64,000 nucleotides of DNA from Legionellales bacterium (GTDB taxonomy: Bacteria > Pseudomonadota > Gammaproteobacteria > Berkiellales > Berkiellaceae), in the NCBI GenBank assembly GCA_002708265.1, contig PANA01000005.1, positions 1 through 64,000 on the forward strand, read 5' to 3'. The position numbers and the translations under genes were made by a program. Positions within the stretch are counted from its first letter, which is position 1; every line of letters starts with the position of its first letter. Under the pieces are notes generated by a model. That model was given only the letters and a program-made list of their open reading frames with translations, was not told where the DNA came from and made no database searches. Shown here piece by piece: positions 41,590 to 50,633 of this stretch.

Positions 41590-42318
41590 CTAGTTGGTGA
41601 CCAGTGTTCCTTCCTCTTCCCCAGCGATAGCTCTTGAGAAGGCTCCAGACTTACCTAAATTAAATACTCTAATTGGCATATCATGATCGCGGCATTGGCA
41701 AAAAGCACCTAAATCCATGACTCCCAATTCTTTTTCAAGAACTTCAGAGAAGGTTAACTGCTTATATAACTTGGCATCCGGATTAATAGAAGGGTCAGCA
41801 TCGTATACGCCTTCAACTTGCGTTGCTTTTAATAGCACATCTGCATCACACTCTATCGCACGAAGACTGGCAGCAGAATCCGTTGTAACAAACGGATTAC
41901 CAGTTCCAGCTGAAAAGATCACCACGACATTTTTTTCTAATTGGCGAATCGCATGACGTCTATCATGAATTTCAACAACCCCATTCATCGCAACAGCAGA
42001 GAGAATTCGAGCATCTTGCCCTACTCTTTCAAGCGCATCACGCATTGCGATTGCATTCATAACAGTTGCCAACATACCCATCTGATCTGCTGATACTCTT
42101 CCAATACCCGCTTTAGATAAGTTAGCGCCTCTAAACAGGTTACCACCCCCAATCACCATGCCAACTTGGACACCGCTTTCAATGGCAGCACGAACATCAC
42201 GTGCAATCCTATCTAAAACAAGGGGATCGATTCCAAAGGAACGATCCCCCATAAGCGCTTCACCACTAAGCTTAAGCAGAACACGTTGATATTTACCCTT
42301 ATGCTCCGACTTAGGCAT
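41590..42318 (-). CDS. pyrH: UMP kinase PyrH
   Basis: 242 residues of the amino-acid-kinase fold: [12 protein letters not shown] at the N-terminus, [64 protein letters not shown] and the C-terminal [18 protein letters not shown]. It phosphorylates UMP to UDP and is essential. It lies 2 bp downstream of tsf. Confidence 0.98.
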   Translation of the reverse strand: MPKSEHKGKYQRVLLKLSGEALMGDRSFGIDPLVLDRIARDVRAAIESGVQVGMVIGGGNLFRGANLSKAGIGRVSADQMGMLATVMNAIAMRDALERVGQDARILSAVAMNGVVEIHDRRHAIRQLEKNVVVIFSAGTGNPFVTTDSAASLRAIECDADVLLKATQVEGVYDADPSINPDAKLYKQLTFSEVLEKELGVMDLGAFCQCRDHDMPIRVFNLGKSGAFSRAIAGEEEGTLVTN

Positions 42319-42320
42319 GA

Positions 42321-43208
42321 CTATTTGCTCCCACTTACCTGAGCTGCTACTTCTTCAGCAAAGCTCATACCTTGCTTTTTCTCGATACCTTCACCAAGTT
42401 CAAAGCGTAAATAACCTTTGATACTTGCTGCTTTTTCTTTTAGAAGCTGACCAATTAATTTGTCTTGGTCTTTAATGTAAGGCTGGCCTGTTAAGCAGAT
42501 TTCATTCAATGCTTTATTAAGCTTGCCTTGAACCATTTTTTCAATGATATCCGCAGGCTTACCGCTTTCTTTTGCCTGGGCAACAAAGATTTCTTTTTCC
42601 TTTTCTTTGCGCTCTGAAGGAATGTCATCTGGTGAGATGTATTCTGGCTTACAAGCAGCAATTTGCATTGCAATATCTTTAGCTAGATCCTGATCTCCGC
42701 CTTCAAGCGTAACAAGAACACCAATTCGCCCCATGTGCACATACTGACCGAGATTCAACCCAGATCCATCGATAGTTGATAGCCGACGAACCTGAATGTT
42801 TTCCCCAATTTTTTGAATAAGTGCTTGACGCGCTTCTTCAACGGAAGCACCCTTCTCATATTCTGCTGACTTCAGACCTTCAATATCAGTAATGTTATTG
42901 CTTAGCGCAATTTGTCCTACTTTTTCAGCAAAAGCTTTAAATGACTCATCACGACCGACGAAATCAGTTTCACTATTTACTTCTAGAGCCATACCAAGTT
43001 TGTCGGCATTAGATAAAACAACGATGATTCCTTCAGCAGCCGTACGACCTTCTGACTTAGCTGCTTTTTTCAATCCAGCTTTAGCGATTGCAGTTTCCGC
43101 TTTTTCCATATCACCATCATTTTCAACCAACGCTTTTTTACAAGCCATCATTCCGGCCCCGGTTTTTTCCCGAAGCTCTTTCACCATTGCTGCTGTTACT
43201 TGTGACAT
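42321..43208 (-). CDS. tsf: Elongation factor Ts
   Basis: 295 residues. The N-terminal UBA-like module is [21 protein letters not shown]; the EF-Tu-interacting region has [18 protein letters not shown] (the TDFV motif), and the C-terminal part ends [13 protein letters not shown]. It recycles EF-Tu-GDP. It is separated from rpsB by an intrinsic terminator-like hairpin that probably attenuates its expression relative to S2. Confidence 0.98.
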   Translation of the reverse strand: MSQVTAAMVKELREKTGAGMMACKKALVENDGDMEKAETAIAKAGLKKAAKSEGRTAAEGIIVVLSNADKLGMALEVNSETDFVGRDESFKAFAEKVGQIALSNNITDIEGLKSAEYEKGASVEEARQALIQKIGENIQVRRLSTIDGSGLNLGQYVHMGRIGVLVTLEGGDQDLAKDIAMQIAACKPEYISPDDIPSERKEKEKEIFVAQAKESGKPADIIEKMVQGKLNKALNEICLTGQPYIKDQDKLIGQLLKEKAASIKGYLRFELGEGIEKKQGMSFAEEVAAQVSGSK

Positions 43209-43238
43209 TTTAAAACCTCAAAATTTGTTTTGGTGTTG

Positions 43239-43259
43239 AAAAAAGGGGGCGATGCCCCC
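43239..43259 (-). terminator. rpsB-tsf intergenic attenuator/terminator
   Basis: Minus-strand hairpin GGGGGC-ATC-GCCCCC followed by six T residues, between rpsB and tsf. Part of the transcription probably stops here, giving more S2 than EF-Ts. Confidence 0.85.
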
Positions 43260-43274
43260 CTTTCAATGAAGCAA

Positions 43275-44066
43275 TTACTTGGCGTCCACAGACTCTTCAG
43301 AAGCGGCATCGCCAGAACTATCAGAAGCAACTGAAGCTTCTGCATCTTTAGACTCTTCAGCCATTTCAACCGGCTCAGCTCGATTTTCTGACTGCGCTTC
43401 AAGAATAATGTCCGCTAGAGTTGTTGCATACAACTCAATACTACGGTGTGCATCATCATTACCTGGGATGGGGTAGTTAATGCCATCGATGCAAGCATTC
43501 GTGTCAACTACACCAACAATTGGAATACCAAGCTTGTTAGCTTCTGCAACTGCAATGTTTTCATGGCCGACATCAATGATGAACAATGCATCAGGCAATG
43601 TTTTAAGGGCTTTAATTCCACCCAATGACTTGTTTAGCTTTTCTAGCTCACGACGTTTAACCAAAGCTTCTTTTTTGATTAGCTTGTCAAAGTCACCATT
43701 CGCTTCTTGAGCTTCAAGCTCAAGTAGACGCTTAATTGAACGCTTAACGGTTTTGTAGTTCGTTAACATGCCACCTAACCAGCGATAATCAACGAAAGGC
43801 ATGCCACATCGTTCTGCTTGTTCACGGACAACAGCAGAAGCGGCAGATTTCGTACCAACGAAAAGAATAACGCCGCCACGTGAGGCAATACGCTTAGCAG
43901 CGCTCATTGCTCTCTCAAACATTGGCAAGGTTTTTTCTAAGTTGATAATGTGAATTTTGTTTCTAGCCCCATAAATGAAAGGAGCCATTTTAGGATTCCA
44001 GTATCGAGTTTGGTGACCAAAATGCACACCAGACTGGAGCAACTGACGTAAGGTTACTGTAGACAT
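43275..44066 (-). CDS. rpsB: 30S ribosomal protein S2
   Basis: 263 residues with [79 protein letters not shown] (in pieces), [18 protein letters not shown] and a C-terminal acidic Ser/Glu/Ala tail. First gene of the rpsB-tsf-pyrH-frr transcription unit. A leader of about 138 nt precedes it; S2 usually autoregulates its operon through its leader, and that is likely here too. Confidence 0.98.
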   Translation of the reverse strand: MSTVTLRQLLQSGVHFGHQTRYWNPKMAPFIYGARNKIHIINLEKTLPMFERAMSAAKRIASRGGVILFVGTKSAASAVVREQAERCGMPFVDYRWLGGMLTNYKTVKRSIKRLLELEAQEANGDFDKLIKKEALVKRRELEKLNKSLGGIKALKTLPDALFIIDVGHENIAVAEANKLGIPIVGVVDTNACIDGINYPIPGNDDAHRSIELYATTLADIILEAQSENRAEPVEMAEESKDAEASVASDSSGDAASEESVDAK

Positions 44067-44210
44067 ATTATTCTCCTGTAAGGGTTAAGCCTCCATATGC
44101 CCCACCGACCAACTTTCCTAAGAAAGCACCCAAGCCAGTGTGCCGACATATGTGCGTGTTAAAAATAGTGTGTGGACTCAGGCGCTTAGACCTTTTACCC
44201 ACGGTCGCCA

Positions 44211-44239
44211 TTTATATCATATAAAGCCCTTCAACTCAA
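44211..44239 (-). promoter_or_regulatory. rpsB promoter
   Basis: Minus strand: -35 TTGAGT (44239-44234), 17-bp spacer, -10 TATAAA (44216-44211). The predicted start is near 44204. The rest of the 290-bp rpsB/map gap is the S2 leader on this strand and the short map promoter region on the other. Confidence 0.65.
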
Positions 44240-44275
44240 TAAAATTAGCTTATAAAGCACTTTAGAGCGCTTTTT

Positions 44276-44305
44276 TTGGCCAAACGGCCTCAGTTTTCTT
44301 AGAAT
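44276..44305 (+). promoter_or_regulatory. map promoter
   Basis: -35 TTGGCC (44276-44281), 18-bp spacer, -10 TAGAAT (44300-44305). It fires away from the rpsB promoter about 50 bp before the map start codon. Confidence 0.55.
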
Positions 44306-44356
44306 ATGGGAATTCAACACTGAACCTTAGATACGTGCAGTTACAAGCGAGGCAAA

Positions 44357-45136
44357 ATGTCATCTCCAATCAAGTCACCTGAACAGATAGAAAAAATACG
44401 GATAGCTGGCCAAAGAACAGCTGAAGTGCTGGAGATGGTGGCACCCAAGGTGGTTCCAGGGGTCACAACAGGTCAGATCAATGATTGGGTTCATGACTAC
44501 ATCGTTAATACTATAGGGGGCGCCCCCTCCTGCTTGGGCTATCATGGCTTTCCAAAGTCAGTCTGCACTTCAGTTAACCATCAGGTTTGTCATGGAATTC
44601 CTTCTGATGAAAAAGTATTAAAGGACGGCGACATCGTTAACATTGATGTGACGGTAGATGTCGATGGCTACCATGGCGACTCCTCTATCATGGTGGCTCT
44701 TGGTGAGCCCTCAATTCAAGCTAAACGCCTTATACGGGTTACTCGCGAATGCCTTTTACTTGGCATCGCCACGGTTAAACCTGGGGCTTATTTTGGTGAC
44801 ATTGGAGAGGCTATTCAAAATCATGCTCACCAACACCGTTACTCTGTTGTCCGTGAGTATTGCGGACATGGCGTTGGTTTAAAGATGCATGAAGACAACA
44901 TACAAGTGTTGCATTACGGAAAAGCCGGTACAGGGCTGAAAATGGAGCCCGGTATGATTTTTACTATTGAGCCGATGATTAATGCTGGGCGACGTGATAT
45001 TCGTCTGCTATCAGATAATTGGACCGTTGTTACCAAAGATAGAAAATTATCAGCGCAGTGGGAACATACAATACTGGTAACAGAAACGGGCCATGAAATA
45101 CTGACGCGCCGCAGCAACGAGGATGACTTACCTTAA
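44357..45136 (+). CDS. map: Type I methionine aminopeptidase
   Basis: 259 residues with all expected metal and catalytic residues: His79 (CHGIP), Asp97 (NIDVTVD), Asp108 (YHGDSS), His171 (CGHGVG), Glu205 (TIEPM) and Glu236 (QWEHT). It removes the N-terminal Met from new proteins. map divergent from rpsB is the common gammaproteobacterial arrangement. A Shine-Dalgarno GAGG lies upstream of ATG 44357. Confidence 0.98.
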   Translation: MSSPIKSPEQIEKIRIAGQRTAEVLEMVAPKVVPGVTTGQINDWVHDYIVNTIGGAPSCLGYHGFPKSVCTSVNHQVCHGIPSDEKVLKDGDIVNIDVTVDVDGYHGDSSIMVALGEPSIQAKRLIRVTRECLLLGIATVKPGAYFGDIGEAIQNHAHQHRYSVVREYCGHGVGLKMHEDNIQVLHYGKAGTGLKMEPGMIFTIEPMINAGRRDIRLLSDNWTVVTKDRKLSAQWEHTILVTETGHEILTRRSNEDDLP

Positions 45137-45165
45137 AACCTGCGTAGCAACATCGAAACAAATGA

Positions 45166-45195
45166 TTGGCTAGGTTCCATATGCGTTCCTATACT
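45166..45195 (+). promoter_or_regulatory. Promoter of the recombinase-like gene
   Basis: -35 TTGGCT (45166-45171), 18-bp spacer, -10 TATACT (45190-45195), 30 bp beyond the map stop; it gives a 5' leader of about 55 nt to the GTG start at 45257. Confidence 0.55.
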
Positions 45196-45256
45196 TAGGG
45201 TGTACTTGAGAGACAGTGGTCTCTTTCCAATTGATTATATGCCCTTGGAGTTTACC

Positions 45257-46294
45257 GTGACGCGATATGTTGCTTATTTTCTATGTCCTAACAAGCGTGC
45301 AAGCAGTATCATCGCCGCTGAGAATATGTTTGCCCAACAGCAGGAACTTGTGGATGAATTTATCCAGTCGGATTCCTCTCGCGAGCTCTATAAGTCTATT
45401 TACGAACAAGGTACTGTCAAACGTAATCGAACTAAATGGTCCGCGCTGGAAGAAGCTATCCAAACCTGTAAAGCGAATAAAGCACATCTAGTAATTGTCC
45501 AATTTAAAAAAGTTATTACGAACGAGCACTTTACCAACTTAATTTCTTTGTACTTAGGGAAAAACAGAGTTTCCTCTGAGTATCACTTCATGACAGAAAT
45601 GGATTTTATACATGACATCAACTGTCTTGATTACCCTTCAATAAACCGAGACAATTTTCAAGCTATTGTTGAGCACGAAACTCGTCAACGGGAAGAACAC
45701 CGTCGACGCATTTTAAATGGCCTAAAAAATCCGAATGCTAAGAAATCAGGTAACCCTAACGCCTCAAAAGTTATTAGCCTGGTCAACTGGCCAAAGACGA
45801 ATAGTGCGATAATCTTTGCACTTCACTTACAACCGATTATTGAGCGATTTCAACGCAAGGGATACTCCCAGAGAAAAATGGTTCAAGTGCTAAATGACCA
45901 GGGCATACATGCCCCTGAAGGTGGCAAGTGGGTGCTCAGTCAACTTCAAAAAGTGCTTGAGCGCATCAAATTAAACCAAACTGCTATAAAAGTTGAAGCA
46001 GTTGTTGGTCAAATAGAACACAACAATGAAAACTCTGAAGAGTTGATCAGTAAACTCAATGCATCTCCGGTCTCACCAGTCAAAGGCAAAGAGTGGACAC
46101 CTGAGCAATTAAAACAAGTTAGCGATCGCTTAAATCAGTTTCAAGAAATTGTCACTTTCAATAAGTTCGTGATCGCAGCAAAACCCTATTTAAGTGAAGA
46201 AGACATTTCACGGATAGATCCTGAATCACTTTTCAAAGAATTAGAGTCTAAGGGAATAGAAATCCCCCCTGTACTCAAGAATCTTGCTGGTTAG
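45257..46294 (+). CDS. Serine-recombinase-like protein lacking catalytic residues
   Basis: GTG 45257, with GGAG six bases upstream, gives 345 residues and puts the start where resolvases begin; a GTG at 45200 would add an atypical extension. The order of elements follows large-family serine recombinases: VTRYVAYFLCPNKRASS (cf. YARVS), EEAIQTCKANKAHLVIVQFKKVITN (cf. LVIxKLDRLxRN), VEHETRQREEHRRRILNGLKNPNAKKSGNP, then a helix-turn-helix-like GYSQRKMVQVLNDQGIHAPEGGKW. The nucleophile Ser is not conserved (Cys or Pro there), and the LDRLxR Asp and both Arg are replaced, so strand exchange is very unlikely. It probably survives as a DNA-binding or architectural protein. Followed 11 bp later by a 62-residue gene. 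Confidence 0.7.
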   Translation: MTRYVAYFLCPNKRASSIIAAENMFAQQQELVDEFIQSDSSRELYKSIYEQGTVKRNRTKWSALEEAIQTCKANKAHLVIVQFKKVITNEHFTNLISLYLGKNRVSSEYHFMTEMDFIHDINCLDYPSINRDNFQAIVEHETRQREEHRRRILNGLKNPNAKKSGNPNASKVISLVNWPKTNSAIIFALHLQPIIERFQRKGYSQRKMVQVLNDQGIHAPEGGKWVLSQLQKVLERIKLNQTAIKVEAVVGQIEHNNENSEELISKLNASPVSPVKGKEWTPEQLKQVSDRLNQFQEIVTFNKFVIAAKPYLSEEDISRIDPESLFKELESKGIEIPPVLKNLAG

Positions 46295-46305
46295 GAGATT
46301 GACCG

Positions 46306-46494
46306 ATGGCCACTAAAAGTAAAGAAGAGCTAATTGAATATGTTTTTAGAAGTCTTGAAGTTATGACTTCACATGAGCTTCCATCAGACGAAACCCCGCC
46401 TGCAGACCTCCCTGAACAATCTGTTTGCTCGGAGCTTCTCAAATCAACCGATGAGGTTAGAGAGTTTTATAAGCACCTGAAAAATCAGCACTAA
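46306..46494 (+). CDS. Small acidic hypothetical protein
   Basis: 62 residues, acidic, beginning MATKSKEELIEYVFRSLEVM and with one Cys. GGAG precedes the ATG by about eight bases, and the gene ends 2-5 bp before a strong terminator, so it is the second gene of a two-gene operon with the recombinase-like gene. No recognisable domain. It could be a partner or modulator of that protein, by position only. Confidence 0.6.
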   Translation: MATKSKEELIEYVFRSLEVMTSHELPSDETPPADLPEQSVCSELLKSTDEVREFYKHLKNQH

Positions 46495-46498
46495 TTTT

Positions 46499-46523
46499 AG
46501 CCCTCTTAATTGAGGGCTTTTAA
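46499..46523 (+). terminator. Intrinsic terminator of the recombinase-like operon
   Basis: AGCCCTC-TTAATT-GAGGGCT followed by TTTAATT; it directly precedes the next promoter. Confidence 0.88.
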
Positions 46524-46552
46524 TTGCCTTTTGGGATAAATAGTCCTAAAAT
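46524..46552 (+). promoter_or_regulatory. Promoter of the zinc-ribbon gene
   Basis: -35 TTGCCT (46524-46529), 17-bp spacer, -10 TAAAAT (46547-46552), 35 bp before the ATG at 46588. Confidence 0.55.
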
Positions 46553-46587
46553 GTCGTGCAATCAGACTCTATCCAAGAGAATATTGA

Positions 46588-47247
46588 ATGGCAAATTTAC
46601 CCCCTAATGACGATATCAATCCCGAAATCATCAAGCATCTGGATGAATTGCAAGCATTACGTTCGGGTAAAATTGAGGATGAAACTCAAATTATTGCCAA
46701 GGTACAACAGATCAAGGCGCTTCTTTCTGACGAGGAGGCGTTAGCTACCCTTCGTCTTATACGCTGGCCTAGAGGTATTGTTTGCCCACGCTGCGGCTCA
46801 AGTCGAGTTAGGAAACGTGACAAAAATGACGTATCTGAGTCTATGGCAGAGGAAATGCATTCCGAGTTCAAGCGCTTTTATCAGTGTCTAGACTGCTCTA
46901 AAACGCAAGGCCGCTCGCACTTTTCAGATTTTACTGGTCTACCTGAAAATATGCACCCTATCGCACAGTGGGTATTGTGCTGGTACGTTCTCGGATTTCT
47001 TTCCCCTATGAAAGCCGCTCAACTTTTAGGCTTAGGGTTTGATTTAATGCTTCAAGTCCATATGAGTAAAGATTTAGAACTTCTTCCCATAGAGGACCGC
47101 CTAGAGGCCATCGAACAGCTTGCTTTTAGAAAGAAAACAAAAACAAAAGAAACCGCGACAAAGTTGCAAGAGAAAGAACAAGAACTACGCAATAACGAAA
47201 AAGAGATATTTCATAATATTCGTAGCAGACCGACTCGTTGGAAATAA
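46588..47247 (+). CDS. IS1595-type transposase zinc-ribbon protein without a transposase core
   Basis: 219 residues. After a helical N-terminus comes LIRWPRGIVCPRCGS (Cys66, Cys69) and RFYQCLDCSKTQGRSHFSDFTGL (Cys100, Cys103). This matches the zinc ribbon at the N-terminus of IS1595-family transposases, where it is followed by a GT-x-W helix and then a DDE domain. Here MHPIAQWVLCWYVLGFLSPMKAAQLLGL is present but the DDE nuclease is absent, replaced by a short coiled-coil tail rich in Lys and Glu. No inverted repeats were seen around it. It has its own promoter, so it is probably a domesticated DNA-binding protein. Its stop abuts the next, convergent gene without a terminator. Confidence 0.7.
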   Translation: MANLPPNDDINPEIIKHLDELQALRSGKIEDETQIIAKVQQIKALLSDEEALATLRLIRWPRGIVCPRCGSSRVRKRDKNDVSESMAEEMHSEFKRFYQCLDCSKTQGRSHFSDFTGLPENMHPIAQWVLCWYVLGFLSPMKAAQLLGLGFDLMLQVHMSKDLELLPIEDRLEAIEQLAFRKKTKTKETATKLQEKEQELRNNEKEIFHNIRSRPTRWK

Positions 47248-49140
47248 CTATCTAGAACGCATCCCAGGAGAGCGGGCTGCTTTTTCATCATGGCCACTCA
47301 GTTCTAACAGTTTTACTTCTTCTTGCTGAATATCGAATTTGGGTCGGTTATGCTTTTTCATCATACTCTCAGTATATGAACGCCCTTTCATGACAAACTC
47401 AGTTCTTAGTGTGTCATAGTGGTCTTGCATTGCATAAATATCGTTGGTGCGGTTCTTTATGTCATTAAACAACTGCCCTTCAGGCGTATTTGGATCTAAT
47501 TTACTAATTGGGGGCTCTGGGCCTACTCTTACTGGCGAACCGTTCACGTTAATGAAAAATACTTCATTGGTTGCAACAGCCCTCATTTTGACTGCGAGCA
47601 TCATTTGATCTTGAAGATTAGGATCCCCAGTAAAATTAAAGGCATCTCCTGGGGTTCGCGCTCTGCCAAGTTCAACTAAAGAATCAACAAAGTCCATACA
47701 GGTCGCTCGCGCTTCTCTGTACCACTTCTTTCCTTCAGCTTTTTCAGGATTTTCTTTGGCCCATTCTAGCGCTTCAGCACTAACATAAGGAATTTTAATT
47801 GAGCCACCATTTTTACCGTTTAATTTAATACCTGGCGCAGGAAACATAAAATCCGCGCACCATTTAAACGACCAGAATCCTTTATTATATCGACTGGCTG
47901 ATTCTTTAGGTCGTGCAAAACCGGGGACCATCATGTCCTTATCGTCTCGGTCAGACCACTTATCTTTCAAAAACCCATTTGCATATCCAGGAATTACACG
48001 ATGAAGTGGAGAAAAAGGAATGATACTTGTTACAACTCTTACAGGTTTAGATACATACTTTAGACCTTTCCTAAACCGTTTCTGATTGTCTAGGGCCGCA
48101 TACGCTTTGTCAGGTAAAGCCTCTTTTGCCCACTGATACATATCTCTACCGCCAACAGAGCGAAATGACATATCCAGTTCTGATGCATCACCATCCAGCT
48201 TTCGTGCTATTTTTTGAGCATGCTCGCTACTATTCCCTGCTTTTAAGTGTGCAATTTGTTCGTCTTGATTTTTTGAGGCGGTAATACTCACGCCATGCGC
48301 ACGATATAGATGTTTTTTAAAGATTCGAACTGCTTGATCTTTATTTCTTAAAACACAACCATTCTCATAACAGAGTCTCAACTCTCGACTAAAACCACGC
48401 ATAGCCAGCAGCTTCTCATGCAAACCACTATCTTCTAAGTGGCAAAGCATTGATTCTGCAGCAGCCCCATCCTCACCTCCAGCCTGAGAGCGTTCATCCA
48501 GTTCGCGTAAATATGCTTCAAGCCCTGACTGAGCAAATTCAATTTTTAAAAACAGGTTTCTGACATCATTATTAGTAAATCGAGTAAAGTCTTTTCCAAA
48601 TATAGAGTGAAGGACTTCCTCATCCATAAGAAAATTAATACCTTCACCAATGCTCTCAGGCGTTAGGCCGTACATTTCTTTGAAAGAGTTATCCCCTTTT
48701 TTTAAGCGCCACTGATAGTCTCTTTGTCGTGGAACATCAACGACAGGGCCATCATTCTTCTCATCACTGTCTGGGAAGGCGTCTTCAGTATCACCATCTT
48801 CGAGCACCGTTAATGTTGCACTAGGAGGCCCTTCATAGTGAGCTGACGACTCAAGATCATCATCACTGTCTCCAACATCTAAAGTTCCTCCATCATCATC
48901 AAGCATTCCATCACGGGTAACCCCGGGCCCTAGTGCCTCTGTAAGGCGCTGGGCGTCTGTTATTTTCGCAAAAGCACTTGGGTGAGACTCACTGGAGGAA
49001 ATTGGATTACCGTCCGCCCCATAAAGACCTGAAACAGGAACTCTGCTCCCATCTCGGCAAGGAATCTCTAAATGGGTTTCTCCATCCTCACCTTCATGAA
49101 CCTGTAAAACACCTGGAGCTTGATCATCCGGACTCACCAT
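47248..49140 (-). CDS. Hypothetical 630-residue soluble protein, candidate Dot/Icm effector
   Basis: ATG 49140 is preferred, because the GTG at 49152 lies in the likely Shine-Dalgarno GTGAGGG. No signal peptide or clear membrane helix. Residues about 70-145 are very acidic (MLDDDGGTLDVGDSDDDLESS); the rest is mixed helical, with a basic central part (KRFRKGLKYVSKPVRVV). The last 30 residues contain QQEEVKLLELSGHDE, an E-block-like cluster resembling C-terminal Dot/Icm translocation signals. I do not recognise a catalytic domain. It shares an 11-bp upstream word with icmW (see 49166-49176). An effector role is inferred from the C-terminus and from the neighbouring icm genes. Confidence 0.65.
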   Translation of the reverse strand: MVSPDDQAPGVLQVHEGEDGETHLEIPCRDGSRVPVSGLYGADGNPISSSESHPSAFAKITDAQRLTEALGPGVTRDGMLDDDGGTLDVGDSDDDLESSAHYEGPPSATLTVLEDGDTEDAFPDSDEKNDGPVVDVPRQRDYQWRLKKGDNSFKEMYGLTPESIGEGINFLMDEEVLHSIFGKDFTRFTNNDVRNLFLKIEFAQSGLEAYLRELDERSQAGGEDGAAAESMLCHLEDSGLHEKLLAMRGFSRELRLCYENGCVLRNKDQAVRIFKKHLYRAHGVSITASKNQDEQIAHLKAGNSSEHAQKIARKLDGDASELDMSFRSVGGRDMYQWAKEALPDKAYAALDNQKRFRKGLKYVSKPVRVVTSIIPFSPLHRVIPGYANGFLKDKWSDRDDKDMMVPGFARPKESASRYNKGFWSFKWCADFMFPAPGIKLNGKNGGSIKIPYVSAEALEWAKENPEKAEGKKWYREARATCMDFVDSLVELGRARTPGDAFNFTGDPNLQDQMMLAVKMRAVATNEVFFINVNGSPVRVGPEPPISKLDPNTPEGQLFNDIKNRTNDIYAMQDHYDTLRTEFVMKGRSYTESMMKKHNRPKFDIQQEEVKLLELSGHDEKAARSPGMRSR

Positions 49141-49165
49141 TAGCACCCTCACTGTAGTTAACAGT

Positions 49166-49176
49166 CTTACTACTTA
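49166..49176 (-). promoter_or_regulatory. 11-bp word TAAGTAGTAAG shared with the icmW upstream region
   Basis: Minus-strand TAAGTAGTAAG ends 25 bp before the ATG of the 630-residue gene. The same word ends 22 bp before icmW at 52504-52514. The TAAG-TAG-TAAG form is a direct repeat of a four-base half-site. Similar distance to start and identical sequence hint at common regulation. Confidence 0.35.
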
Positions 49177-49197
49177 TTAATATAGCTTATTAGACAA

Positions 49198-50616
49198 TTA
49201 ACACATGACTTGGGAGCTTGAGCGACCGACTCGAGAGAGATAAATTATTTTAAAAAACAAATAGGTGTAGAATGCTGAAGTACTGAGAAAAGTGATAACT
49301 AAAAGCAGTGCCGCCATAGTGGTCATTGATTGTAGGCCAAACCACCCTGACATGGTATGGGTTTGTAGCATCACCACAAAAATAAGGCCTAAGTAGCTCG
49401 CTTTTTTAGAAAAACCATGGCACTTAATTGTGGTTTGATTAGATTTACTAAAGCCCAAAGCAAAAACATCAGTTTTGTTTGCTGTTCTTAAAAATAATCC
49501 TAAGATCAGAATGATAAACACAGCAATTACCTCTGGGTTTATCGCTTGGACACTAAGGGCAACGTTTGATAAACCAGGTAATACTCGCACACATATACTA
49601 AAAATGATGCCAGCACTGATAACTAATACCCTAGGGGACAATGGCTGATATAGCTTGACGAGTGCTGAGCCAACAAAAGGAACCGTGAGAAGCGTCCAGC
49701 TATATAAAAATAAATCTAGACGAGTCTCTAGAGACATTGATTCTAAATACAAAGCAATAACCATATCACTACTTGGACTCGGCAAATTTCCGTACGCAAC
49801 AATCACTTCAGAAATGGTTCGAGACAGAATCATCGATAACAAGAATAAGGAAATAGTCAACGCTATGTATAAAGCAAAGAATGGCGCTGGAAGTTTAGAA
49901 AAGGCGCGAAAGAAACGACGGTTCAATACATCATACGTAAAAAACGGAAGAATCAATGCAAAGCCAGCACCTGCAATAAAGGGAACACTATTCGGCAAGG
50001 CCCAGTTTAAGTGGGTAGCGGCCTCTGTAAATGCGTAGCAAATCACTGCAATTAAACTTAAAGTGATCACCATAACATTGATTACTTGAACCAATACATT
50101 CCGGTAGTGCCCAAACCAACGATTAAGCGGTGTTGGCATTGTTATAGTGGCAATACCGCTGAGTAAAGGTAAGCCACCATGTCGTTTAGCGGTCAAACAA
50201 AAGCATGCGTATGCAAAAACAAGTATCACATATATTGGGATAGCTGAAAGTGACTTGTCAAAAAGATATTCTTCAGTGATATCTGGCTGATAAAATATGG
50301 GGGAATGAAGCACAATACTGTTTAGAACAAAGCTACTTACCACTTGATACAGTGCAAACAGCCCGATACTTATGAGTAGCATCACTACCCAGTAGTTGAA
50401 AGTTAGAAACTGAAACTTGGGACGTTCAAATGGAATAAATAACCCGGTCCCCAATACTAAAAATGCCCATTCTGAAGTATGTACTAATTGAAATGCTGTC
50501 TCTGGAAATAGCCATAAAAACAACCCAGATAAAAAAGGCAATAAATGACCAAGCTTACTTAAGGGGCGGTATTTTTTAGGAATAATATTTTTGATGGCAT
50601 GTTTTTTAGCAGGCAT
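49198..50616 (-). CDS. Polytopic membrane protein of unknown function (distant BCCT-like pattern)
   Basis: ATG 50616 gives 472 residues. An upstream ATG at 50658 lies inside a terminator hairpin and is rejected. A basic N-terminus (MPAKKHAIKNIIPKKYRP) is followed by about eleven or twelve hydrophobic segments. FLWLFPETAFQL, IPIYVILVFAYACFCLTAKRHGGLPLL and SRTISEVIVAYGN are faintly like betaine/choline/carnitine transporters, but the BCCT tryptophan-rich binding segment is not evident. It lies just downstream of icmX on the same strand, separated by a strong terminator, so it has its own promoter or depends on read-through. It could be a nutrient transporter or an accessory of the secretion locus. 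Confidence 0.55.
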   Translation of the reverse strand: MPAKKHAIKNIIPKKYRPLSKLGHLLPFLSGLFLWLFPETAFQLVHTSEWAFLVLGTGLFIPFERPKFQFLTFNYWVVMLLISIGLFALYQVVSSFVLNSIVLHSPIFYQPDITEEYLFDKSLSAIPIYVILVFAYACFCLTAKRHGGLPLLSGIATITMPTPLNRWFGHYRNVLVQVINVMVITLSLIAVICYAFTEAATHLNWALPNSVPFIAGAGFALILPFFTYDVLNRRFFRAFSKLPAPFFALYIALTISLFLLSMILSRTISEVIVAYGNLPSPSSDMVIALYLESMSLETRLDLFLYSWTLLTVPFVGSALVKLYQPLSPRVLVISAGIIFSICVRVLPGLSNVALSVQAINPEVIAVFIILILGLFLRTANKTDVFALGFSKSNQTTIKCHGFSKKASYLGLIFVVMLQTHTMSGWFGLQSMTTMAALLLVITFLSTSAFYTYLFFKIIYLSRVGRSSSQVMC

Positions 50617-50633
50617 TTTTACTTCTCTAAGCA

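Noticed and set aside
44250-44277. Weak hairpin AAAGC...GCTTTTTTT as a terminator between rpsB and map
   Set aside because: Only a 5-bp stem and it lies between two divergent promoters where no transcript needs to end.
45257-47247. An intact mobile element
   Set aside because: Neither gene keeps catalytic residues or a nuclease domain, and no terminal inverted or direct repeats were seen; map and the icm genes flank them normally.
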